Of a stretch of DNA of 58,833 bases, positions 51,117 through 57,055 are shown one piece after another. Position numbers and translations under genes: made by a program. Positions within the stretch are counted from its first letter, which is position 1; every line of letters starts with the position of its first letter. The notes under the pieces were generated by a model. The model was not told the DNA's origin, did no database searches, and was given only the letters and a program-made list of their open reading frames with translations. Source of the stretch: a virus; IMG/VR virus record IMGVR_UViG_3300021373_001106, positions 1-58,833 of that record; one strand, 5' to 3'.

Positions 51117-53582
51117 TTAACTATCTCCCATTCGGTTCCAATATACAAGAGAGGAATCTAATCCACCTGTGAATAAATCACCTGTTTTACCTGGATTATC
51201 ATTCGTTGCATTGTAAATCAACTCAACCTCTGACAAAGATAAAGCTTTATTAAATATAGCTACTTCGTCTAATTTACCATCAAAGAATACGCTTTTAGAA
51301 TAATTAGCACCTATTACTTCAAATAAAGTATTACCACTTAAACTCTGTGCTGAGCCTACTGGCGAACCATCTACATATAGCTGTATTAAATTTGATGAAT
51401 TTCTAGTAAATGCAATATGATGCCAAGCTCCATCTTTCATAGGATTAGAACTTAATCCACTTAAATCAAATGTCCTAGCTCCTGAACTAGTTCTATATGA
51501 TACTGTATCTGTAGCATTTAGTGCTTTTAATAAATAACCTTGACTATTGTTAGCTCCAAACACATCTTTAGTTACAGTATTAGAAGAATTAATCCAAAAT
51601 GATAATGTATTTGTAGTTCCATAATTCACTTCACTACTTAACTGTATATAAGCATCTGTCCCATTAAATGACATAGCCGCATTGTTGTCTAGTAAGCTTA
51701 AATCAGCTGCAGTAACTCCGAAGTTTTCTATAATACCATTATTAGCACAGCTAGTACCAGAGCCAGCAGTTTGATAGAAAATCTTATAGGTTCCAATAGT
51801 AGAGTTAGCTAAGTCAATCTCACCAGTAGAAGAGTTAATACTCAATCCTGGAGTAGCACTATAAGTACCTCCACTTGTTCCAGGAGCACTTGTTACACTA
51901 GCTGTTCCAACTTTAGGAAAACTAGTTCCGCTATAAGCAAATGTGGTTTGGTCTAATGGTTTAACAGTAATAGTATTGTCTACAGTAACAGGACAAGTTC
52001 CTGCACTTGTATATCTTACTGTATAAGTACCTGCATCCGATGCTTGTAAATTAATTACACCTGTTAACGAATCAATAGTTAATGTTCCTGAACCAGCGTG
52101 CTTGCTAAATGTTCCTCCTGTAGCTCCAGTTACTGTTGGCTGATCACTCTCTGGACTATACGTGTTAGAAGGGGGGTGGAATAAAACAACTCCTGGAGTA
52201 GAAGCAGCAGAAACTCCAGGCATATAATAATTAGTTCCTCCTATATTGTGAAGATGACTTTGACCATCATTACTATAAGAATTAGCATCAGTCTGACTAG
52301 TATACATTGGATAGTAACCATTTACATTCTGAGCGCCTGGTACAGTTGGCATTATACAGTAGCTAGCTGCAGCGTATTGTACAGTAGCTGTGTCTGTAGC
52401 AGTAACTGTTATTTGTTGGCTAGCAGTGTTAAAACACCCATTGGCATCTGTTCCAGTAACGGAATAAGTTGTATTAGTTCCTGGAGTTACAGTGATTGCA
52501 GCTGTAGTCTGACCATCACTCCAAGAATAACTTCCTCCAGCTCCAGCACCACTAGCGGTAAGAGTAACATTGTCTCCAGCACAAATAGAAGTGCTAGATG
52601 CACTAATAGAAATAGTTGGTAATGGATTAACAGTGAATGCAGCACTAGCTGTGTTTTGACAACCATTACTACCTGTGCCAGTAACTGAATATGTACCAGA
52701 AGAACTAACTGTTATTTGAGCGGTAGTTTCTGTAGTAGACCAAAGGTAAGAAGCGCCTCCTGATGCAGTAAGTGTAGCTGAAGAACCATCACAAACAGAT
52801 AAAGATGGATTAGGAGTAATAACGATATTTGGTAATTCTTTAACAGTGACCGATGTAGTAGCTGTTTCTCCAGTAGAAGCAGTATAAGTAACTGTATAAG
52901 GTGTATTGTCATCTGGTGTAGATGTGTCGGTATTTATAACACCCGTAGTAGAATTAATACTTAATCCAGTTGTTGAAGCAAAAGTTCCACTTCCTGGATC
53001 ACCAACAACAGTAGGTGCAGCAGTATTGCCACCATCCTCACAAAAAGAAGCAGCAGAGTAAGTTATAGATAACGCAACTTGAACAGTTACATCAAAAGTG
53101 CTTGAAGTAGGACAGTTTCCTGTAGTAGTGTAAGTAATAGTATAAGGACCACCTACAGTAGAAGCGGCTAAATTAATAATACCACTTGAACTATCTGTAA
53201 ATACGATTCCACTAGGTGCGCTAAATACACCACCAACTAAACCTGTTATGGTTGGAGCAGGGTTAGAAGCGTTTTGTCTGAAACTAGATGCAGAGTAAGA
53301 AAAAGAAGAATCGTCAGCGGGTAAAATAGTTATAGTATCTTCAGTGGGGCCAATACTATAAGTAACTGTATAGTTTCCTGGGTTAGAATTACTAACATCA
53401 ATAACACCTGTGCTAGAATCTAAAGAAAGGCCTGAAGGACTTGATGAAAAAGTTCCTCCTGGATTATTAATAACAGGAGTTACATCCGAACCATTTTTAC
53501 AAGCTTGCGACTCTTGATACTCAAAAGACGGTTCTGCTCTAGGGTTCGAAAAACCTACACCGATTCCCGCTCCTATGTTCAT
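51117..53582 (-). CDS. Ig-like/LamG adhesin-type tail protein
   Basis: 821 residues. Several Ig-like units of about 70-85 residues follow each other (consensus YSAASFCEDGG..., GVFS, GLSINSTTGVI, YTVTYT). Between them are two cysteine-containing PKD/Ig-type units, IVITPNPSLSVCDGSSATLT and ISISASSTSICAGDNVTLT, and a C-terminal LamG domain (LDNNAAMSFNGTDAYIQL to KLDEVAIFNKALSLSEVELI). Such units are typical of cell-surface and gliding adhesins in flavobacteria, so the phage protein appears assembled from host-type modules. A segment with HLHN near residue 443 interrupts one unit. Confidence 0.75.
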   Translation of the reverse strand: MNIGAGIGVGFSNPRAEPSFEYQESQACKNGSDVTPVINNPGGTFSSSPSGLSLDSSTGVIDVSNSNPGNYTVTYSIGPTEDTITILPADDSSFSYSASSFRQNASNPAPTITGLVGGVFSAPSGIVFTDSSSGIINLAASTVGGPYTITYTTTGNCPTSSTFDVTVQVALSITYSAASFCEDGGNTAAPTVVGDPGSGTFASTTGLSINSTTGVINTDTSTPDDNTPYTVTYTASTGETATTSVTVKELPNIVITPNPSLSVCDGSSATLTASGGASYLWSTTETTAQITVSSSGTYSVTGTGSNGCQNTASAAFTVNPLPTISISASSTSICAGDNVTLTASGAGAGGSYSWSDGQTTAAITVTPGTNTTYSVTGTDANGCFNTASQQITVTATDTATVQYAAASYCIMPTVPGAQNVNGYYPMYTSQTDANSYSNDGQSHLHNIGGTNYYMPGVSAASTPGVVLFHPPSNTYSPESDQPTVTGATGGTFSKHAGSGTLTIDSLTGVINLQASDAGTYTVRYTSAGTCPVTVDNTITVKPLDQTTFAYSGTSFPKVGTASVTSAPGTSGGTYSATPGLSINSSTGEIDLANSTIGTYKIFYQTAGSGTSCANNGIIENFGVTAADLSLLDNNAAMSFNGTDAYIQLSSEVNYGTTNTLSFWINSSNTVTKDVFGANNSQGYLLKALNATDTVSYRTSSGARTFDLSGLSSNPMKDGAWHHIAFTRNSSNLIQLYVDGSPVGSAQSLSGNTLFEVIGANYSKSVFFDGKLDEVAIFNKALSLSEVELIYNATNDNPGKTGDLFTGGLDSSLVYWNRMGDS

Positions 53583-53583
53583 A

Positions 53584-54066
53584 TTACCAGTGAGCTATAA
53601 AATCTGCAGCTAATCCACTTCCGCTAAGTGTAACAATTCTTATTACTTGTATAGGTAAAAAAGTTCCTTTTTGAACAGCTTTATAAGTAACCTCATCACC
53701 CGCAGCAGTAACTACTTTCAAATCTCCAGTTCCACCAACATACAATATACAGCCTCTAGTGCTTTGAGAATATATTTGAAATTTATCTCCTGCAGTGGAA
53801 AATATATTACCACTTAAACTTAGTTGTGTTCCACTATCAATAGCGGCAACTAATGCATAAGCTCCAGTTGTTACATTTTCTACAATATATCCTGCTTGAA
53901 CAGTGTTTGCAGTAAAAGTATCTGCGGCAGCTACAGTTAATTTGCTAGTTGCTGAAGTAGCGTTTGTTCCTGTGATTCCAGCAAAATCTGGGTCAGGTAT
54001 ATTAATACCAGTTGTAGTTGCGTGAACTGGTAAAGCTCTTGTGACTTGTAATCTTTGATATGCCAT
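53584..54066 (-). CDS. small virion structural protein (160 aa)
   Basis: 160 residues, beta-rich. N-terminus AYQRLQVTRALPVHATTTG, C-terminus GTFLPIQVIRIVTLSGSGLA, both typical of small head-decoration or fibre-base proteins in marine phages (the GTFLP-QV-R ending is characteristic). The inserted middle (TSKLTVAAADTFTANTVQAG) is another Thr/Ala-rich beta unit. One base from the adhesin gene. Confidence 0.65.
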   Translation of the reverse strand: MAYQRLQVTRALPVHATTTGINIPDPDFAGITGTNATSATSKLTVAAADTFTANTVQAGYIVENVTTGAYALVAAIDSGTQLSLSGNIFSTAGDKFQIYSQSTRGCILYVGGTGDLKVVTAAGDEVTYKAVQKGTFLPIQVIRIVTLSGSGLAADFIAHW

Positions 54067-54069
54067 AAT

Positions 54070-54225
54070 TTATTTTTTAAAAGGATATTTTCTGTTTAAT
54101 GAATCTCTTCTCTCAGCGCAACCACACGGTTTGCCAGTAACTTTAGAAACTGTATCTACTACTTTTTTAATACCCGTTGCTTTAGTTACGCCCTCTACTA
54201 AGTCTCCTAATCCTTGCATTTGCAT
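54070..54225 (-). CDS. small conserved protein with Cys motif (51 aa)
   Basis: 51 residues: LGDLVEGVTKATGIKKVVDT, then KPCGCAERRDSLNRKYPF. The G-D-L-V-E...GI, then CGCxxRRxxLN ordering is shared by small proteins in many Bacteroidota phages. Function unknown. Confidence 0.7.
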   Translation of the reverse strand: MQMQGLGDLVEGVTKATGIKKVVDTVSKVTGKPCGCAERRDSLNRKYPFKK

Positions 54226-54347
54226 AATTTATTAGGGCAAGAAGCCACATTAAACATTAACTTAGATATAAGCCAGTTCCATTTGCACTGCATCTTAATC
54301 CAAGTGTTTTGAATCCATAAGCCTAATTTAACTAAAGCTTTTCCCAT
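54207..54347 (-). CDS. small conserved protein (46 aa)
   Basis: 46 residues: GKALVKLGLWIQNTWIKMQC, then WLISKLMFNVASCPNKLCKCK. Hydrophobic first half that may touch a membrane, Cys-rich end. The SKLxFNVxxCPNKLCxCK ending is recognisable from other phages. It overlaps the genes on both sides (1 and 19 bases). Confidence 0.65.
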   Translation of the reverse strand: MGKALVKLGLWIQNTWIKMQCKWNWLISKLMFNVASCPNKLCKCKD

Positions 54348-54550
54348 TACTTCTTAATCATTTTGCTTAAGTGGCCTTTTACACTTTTTGGATAGTGCTT
54401 CATAGAGTGATCTCCACCATAAGCGTGACCAGATTCTTTTTTAGACATACTCTTAGATTCGTCTCTTCTATCTTTCATTGATTGTTTGTGTGACCCTTTG
54501 TGCTTCATTCCTAATGACTCATCTAGTCTGTCGTTGTATCCTTGTTTCAT
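54347..54550 (-). CDS. small charged conserved protein (67 aa)
   Basis: 67 residues, Lys/Ser/His/Asp-rich and probably disordered: KQGYNDRLDESLGMKHKGSH, MKDRRDESKSMSKKESGHAY. This start is shared by small proteins of many marine phages. Function unknown. TAATG and ATGA overlaps with its neighbours. Confidence 0.7.
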   Translation of the reverse strand: MKQGYNDRLDESLGMKHKGSHKQSMKDRRDESKSMSKKESGHAYGGDHSMKHYPKSVKGHLSKMIKK

Positions 54551-54720
54551 TTTTTAAATAAATTAATGTTAGCATCTGCCATTTCATTGCCTTCAGCAAT
54601 CATTCTGACCTTATCAAATCTTTTTTGCATTCTCTTCATATCTGCTAGCTTGGTAATTCCCATTCTAGAGTCTGGTCTCATATTGATCTCACGACCAAAT
54701 TTCATTTCTAAACCGTCCAT
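54547..54720 (-). CDS. small hypothetical protein (57 aa)
   Basis: Start placed at the ATG at 54720, behind a TATATTTG box; longer forms would overlap the gene upstream. 57 residues: DGLEMKFGREINMRPDSRMG, then KRMQKRFDKVRMIAEGNEMA. Basic helical. No known function. Confidence 0.65.
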   Translation of the reverse strand: MDGLEMKFGREINMRPDSRMGITKLADMKRMQKRFDKVRMIAEGNEMADANINLFKK

Positions 54721-54734
54721 AATTCTTTTTTTTA

Positions 54735-54742
54735 CAAATATA
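54735..54742 (-). promoter_or_regulatory. Bacteroidota -7 element TATATTTG
   Basis: Exact TAnnTTTG in the 23-nt gap between two small genes, 14 nt before the ATG at 54720. Likely an internal promoter for the structural genes downstream. Confidence 0.5.
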
Positions 54743-54743
54743 A

Positions 54744-55034
54744 CTAATATTTTCCTCTTCGACTTTTTGGTGAACTTTTTGTAGAACCTCCCTTGCCAGC
54801 CCATAAATTCTTGCAGGCCCAATACCGAGCTGTCAACTTCGACTTGGCTGTATCACATTTATGTCTGGCTCGGAAAGATTTTCGTGCCGCAGCACTATAG
54901 TTATGACCATATCCTTTTGCGCCAAAATGAATCAACTTCTCTTTACCACCCTCACAAGCTTTGACCATTCTCTTTTTGCCAGCTCTGTCACTAGACCTAA
55001 CAACATTGCACTTCATTTTACTTTTGTCCGCCAT
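54744..55034 (-). CDS. small basic protein with HFGAKGYGHN motif (96 aa)
   Basis: 96 residues, very basic, Cys-containing. CEGGKEKLIHFGAKGYGHNY (about 27-46), then SFRARHKCDTAKSKLTARYW and ACKNLWAGKGGSTKSSP. This pattern (KLIHFG...RKSFRARHxC...ARYWxCK) is shared with small proteins in cyanophages and large DNA viruses, and I believe it has a domain-of-unknown-function entry. It may be a DNA-binding virion or nucleoid protein (inference). It overlaps the next upstream small gene by 17 bases. Confidence 0.75.
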   Translation of the reverse strand: MADKSKMKCNVVRSSDRAGKKRMVKACEGGKEKLIHFGAKGYGHNYSAAARKSFRARHKCDTAKSKLTARYWACKNLWAGKGGSTKSSPKSRRGKY

Positions 55035-55125
55035 TCTCTTCTATTTCTTCGTAACTAAATACCCAATCACTATATTCTCTATTGCGATTGTATTGCTCAA
55101 TGTACCACTCCTTGTCTCTAAGCAT
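55018..55125 (-). CDS. tiny hypothetical protein (35 aa)
   Basis: 35 codons filling the gap between two conserved small genes, overlapping them by 8 and 17 bases. Starts MLRDKEWYIEQYNRNREYSD, acidic end. No known family. Supported by tight packing only. Confidence 0.5.
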   Translation of the reverse strand: MLRDKEWYIEQYNRNREYSDWVFSYEEIEENGGQK

Positions 55126-55351
55126 TTTTAGCTGCTTTAGTATTTGCAACAAACTGTTTCTTTCCACCAGAAGCTTTTTTCTTTTTAGCAGTAGCTGCTC
55201 TTTGCTTCTTACTTAGTCTCTTTGCTTTAGCTAGAGGCAAGCATCTGTCTGGGTTTTTTTTATTCTTACTAGTGCCACAGGCTCCTTTTATTTCGCCATC
55301 GGTTCCAATACGAACCCACTTCTGGTCACGCCATTTTTTTAGCTCACCCAT
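55118..55351 (-). CDS. DUF6321-like small basic protein (77 aa)
   Basis: 77 residues: WVRIGTDGEIKGACGTSKNK (about 12-31), NPDRCLPLAKAKRLSKKQRA, then a poly-basic tail. The order G-x-CGTSKNKKNPDRCLP is characteristic of the DUF6321 type found in cyanophages and other marine phages. Two conserved Cys may bind metal. Function unknown. TAATG overlap with the gene upstream. Confidence 0.75.
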   Translation of the reverse strand: MGELKKWRDQKWVRIGTDGEIKGACGTSKNKKNPDRCLPLAKAKRLSKKQRAATAKKKKASGGKKQFVANTKAAKNA

Positions 55352-55503
55352 TAATAGCCTGAAGTAGTTTTTTTCTCCATACCGTAGTTTGGATTGTAAC
55401 TAATTTTACCCTTGCTCATTTTAGCAAATGAATCTGCTTGAGCTTTTCCCACAGCATTGTATGGAAATACTCTTTTTTTACCTTTTACTTTTACCGTTGG
55501 CAT
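55351..55503 (-). CDS. tiny conserved basic protein (50 aa)
   Basis: 50 residues: PTVKVKGKKRVFPYNAVGKA, then AKMSKGKISYNPNYGMEKKT. The V-K-V-K-G-K...FPYxAxGKA start is common in marine phages. Overlaps the upstream gene by 26 bases. Confidence 0.65.
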   Translation of the reverse strand: MPTVKVKGKKRVFPYNAVGKAQADSFAKMSKGKISYNPNYGMEKKTTSGY

Positions 55504-55603
55504 TTTTCTTTTTTTTTAATAATTTAAAATCAGCTCCTGTTATCTTGTCAAAAGGCATTGCTAGTCTAGCAATCTTTCTTTGTTTTGCACTTAACTTACT
55601 CAT
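55478..55603 (-). CDS. tiny conserved basic protein (41 aa)
   Basis: 41 residues: SKLSAKQRKIARLAMPFDKI, then TGADFKLLKKKKNANGKSKR. The KQRKIA...PFDKITxADF ordering is known from other phages. The frame crosses a run of nine A, so a sequencing error there would change the last ten residues. Confidence 0.6.
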   Translation of the reverse strand: MSKLSAKQRKIARLAMPFDKITGADFKLLKKKKNANGKSKR

Positions 55604-55734
55604 TTTCCGTATTTAGGATCTTTACAATATTTACTAGCAGCCATATTTGCATAAGCACTCGGGTACTTGTCAAAAGTTCTTTTTGCCCAAGCTATACCAG
55701 CTGGACATATTTTGTTTTTTTTTCTTTTTGCCAT
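55600..55734 (-). CDS. tiny conserved protein (44 aa)
   Basis: 44 residues: NKICPAGIAWAKRTFDKYPS, then AYANMAASKYCKDPKYG. I recognise the CPxGxAWAKRTFDxYPSAYANMAASKYCKDP pattern from cyanophages and Bacteroidota phages. The two Cys could form a disulphide or bind metal. ATGA overlap downstream. Confidence 0.7.
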   Translation of the reverse strand: MAKRKKNKICPAGIAWAKRTFDKYPSAYANMAASKYCKDPKYGK

Positions 55735-55813
55735 AATCAATTATTTCTTGAATCACATAAATGAAACCGAACATAAATCCTGCTAATAATATCAATAATA
55801 CCCGATCTTTCAT
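55670..55813 (-). CDS. small single-pass membrane protein (47 aa)
   Basis: 47 codons: KDRVLLILLAGFMFGFIYVI is a membrane helix, followed by DYGKKKKKQ. The first 35 residues look like small membrane proteins of other phages. The 65-base overlap with the next gene is in the unconserved tail. First gene of the small-protein run, divergent from the winged-helix gene. Confidence 0.55.
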   Translation of the reverse strand: MKDRVLLILLAGFMFGFIYVIQEIIDYGKKKKKQNMSSWYSLGKKNF

Positions 55814-55829
55814 TATATTTAGCAAAGAT

Positions 55830-56303
55830 ATGAAAAAGATTGTAAGGAGACCTCACGATAGAATCCAGCCATCTCACGATTACCTCAAGTACTGGAGAAT
55901 AATAAGATACTGGGCAAAGAAACAATACGGATTTACTGTAGCTGATTTAGATATAATGTTCTTTCTATATTCAGAAAGATTGTTTACCAAAACACATTTT
56001 CATAAGTATGGAAATATTATGTCTTGGGACCCAACTCGTTTTAAAAGCTTAATAGAACGTGGATATATCCATATATGGAGAGAAAAACAAGGAAAAGAAG
56101 CTAGGCTATATGAAGTAACCTTTAAAGGTAAAAGAGCTATAAACAACATATATAAGAAGCTAAATGGTGAAGCAATCGCTGAATCAGCTGAAATAAACCC
56201 TATATTCAAAGATGACGTTAGGTATATGGATAAAGTTTACCGTAATGCAATACTAGAACTAAATAAGTCTATAAAACAACAACAACGTCCCGCTCTTGAA
56301 TAA
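55830..56303 (+). CDS. winged-helix DNA-binding protein, the only late-region plus-strand gene
   Basis: 157 residues from the ATG at 55830 (a start at 55761 would add 23 residues and overlap the divergent gene). YWRIIRYWAKKQYGFTVADL (about 21-40), IMFFLYSERLFTKTHFHKYG, WDPTRFKSLIERGYIHIWR (recognition helix and wing, about 67-85), then EARLYEVTFKGKRAINNIYK. This fits MarR/PadR-type winged helices and is well conserved in Bacteroidota phages. TATATTTAG lies just before the ATG. Being opposite to the late genes and next to the chaperonin operon, it may control late transcription (inference). Confidence 0.7.
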   Translation: MKKIVRRPHDRIQPSHDYLKYWRIIRYWAKKQYGFTVADLDIMFFLYSERLFTKTHFHKYGNIMSWDPTRFKSLIERGYIHIWREKQGKEARLYEVTFKGKRAINNIYKKLNGEAIAESAEINPIFKDDVRYMDKVYRNAILELNKSIKQQQRPALE

Positions 56304-56526
56304 CTACATACGACTGATCCTTAATAATCACCTCGTGCGCTTGAGCTTTATCATAATAAACAACATCACCTGACTTAATAGTATTTACTTCTGTTCCTGG
56401 CTTGACTACCGTTGCTTTCTTATATCTAAAAGCAAACGCATCCGTTTGGGATAATAACAACCCAGACTCTGTTTTTAACTCCTCCATAACTGGAGTAACA
56501 ATGATATACTTATTTATCGGCTTCAT
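56269..56526 (-). CDS. groES: GroES-like co-chaperonin
   Basis: 85 residues. PINKYIIVTPVMEELKTESG (3-22) is the first strand plus the mobile loop, GLLLSQ replacing the usual GGIVLP. KATVVKPGTEVNTIKSGDVV (about 37-56), then YDKAQAHEVIIKDQSYVVIQ and ERDVVVVL at the end match the GroES barrel. Slightly shorter than bacterial GroES (about 95). It should cap the chaperonin encoded in the same operon. It overlaps the convergent winged-helix gene by 35 bases and the upstream small gene by 17. Confidence 0.8.
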   Translation of the reverse strand: MKPINKYIIVTPVMEELKTESGLLLSQTDAFAFRYKKATVVKPGTEVNTIKSGDVVYYDKAQAHEVIIKDQSYVVIQERDVVVVL

Positions 56527-56674
56527 CTTCTTTCATTTTTTCAATTGCTTCATCATACCCTGGCATTAATTTAACTGTCTTCTCAGTAGCAAGTGATAAT
56601 GTAATTAAATGCTGCACAGCAGCATTTAGTGATTTTATTTGATTCTGCATCAAAAGCAGTCTGTTTTCTTTCAT
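56510..56674 (-). CDS. small helical protein (54 aa)
   Basis: 54 residues: LLLMQNQIKSLNAAVQHLIT, then LATEKTVKLMPGYDEAIEKM. All helical. The QNQIKxLNxAV...LPGYDxA pattern is seen in other marine phages. Overlaps groES and the membrane-protein gene (ATGA). Function unknown. Confidence 0.65.
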   Translation of the reverse strand: MKENRLLLMQNQIKSLNAAVQHLITLSLATEKTVKLMPGYDEAIEKMKEDEADK

Positions 56675-56826
56675 AGTCTGTAAGTTATACCAAATGCCAC
56701 AAAGAATCCTCCGGAAGCTATTGCCATTGTGTTTGGATTAAAATCTAGTTTTTGTTTGTGCCACACCATACTAGCTGCACCGGTAGTCATTAAACTTAAG
56801 CCACCTATTATTGCTAATCTTCTCAT
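56671..56826 (-). CDS. small membrane protein (51 aa)
   Basis: 51 residues with two hydrophobic segments, LAIIGGLSLMTTGAASMVW and TMAIASGGFFVAFGITY, joined by a short polar turn. Probably a small two-pass inner-membrane protein. ATGA coupling to the next gene in the groEL operon. Confidence 0.6.
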   Translation of the reverse strand: MRRLAIIGGLSLMTTGAASMVWHKQKLDFNPNTMAIASGGFFVAFGITYRL

Positions 56827-56835
56827 TTTAGTTTA

Positions 56836-57054
56836 CTATGATTCATATATTGCGTTTATTATATTTTTAAGATGTACATTTGTCATTGCGATTTGTGAAG
56901 TAGCTTCAAAACTATCTTCATATGCTTTTAATTTAATTGCTAAATCAAAAATTTCAGCATAAGACAATTGCATATCTTCTTTTCTAAAATAATTGCTAAG
57001 GTCTTCAAATGTTGAAAAAACTTCATCTGCAATTGGTGAAAAATTATCTTCCAT
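56836..57054 (-). CDS. hypothetical acidic protein in groEL operon (72 aa)
   Basis: 72 residues, acidic, helical: SPIADEVFSTFEDLSNYFRK, then YAEIFDLAIKLKAYEDSFEA. It starts one base after the groEL stop region, so is co-transcribed. It could be a chaperonin co-factor or unrelated. No family recognised. Confidence 0.65.
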   Translation of the reverse strand: MEDNFSPIADEVFSTFEDLSNYFRKEDMQLSYAEIFDLAIKLKAYEDSFEATSQIAMTNVHLKNIINAIYES

Positions 57055-57055
57055 T

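Noticed and set aside
44570-53582. Diversity-generating retroelement in the adhesin genes
   Set aside because: No reverse transcriptase or template/variable repeat pair was seen in the window.
54721-54822. N-terminal extension of the 57-residue protein
   Set aside because: Would overlap the 96-residue gene by 79 bases and run over a TATATTTG promoter box.
55761-55829. Earlier start for the winged-helix protein
   Set aside because: The extra 23 residues are Asn/Ile-rich and overlap the start of the divergent membrane-protein gene; conserved sequence begins after 55830.
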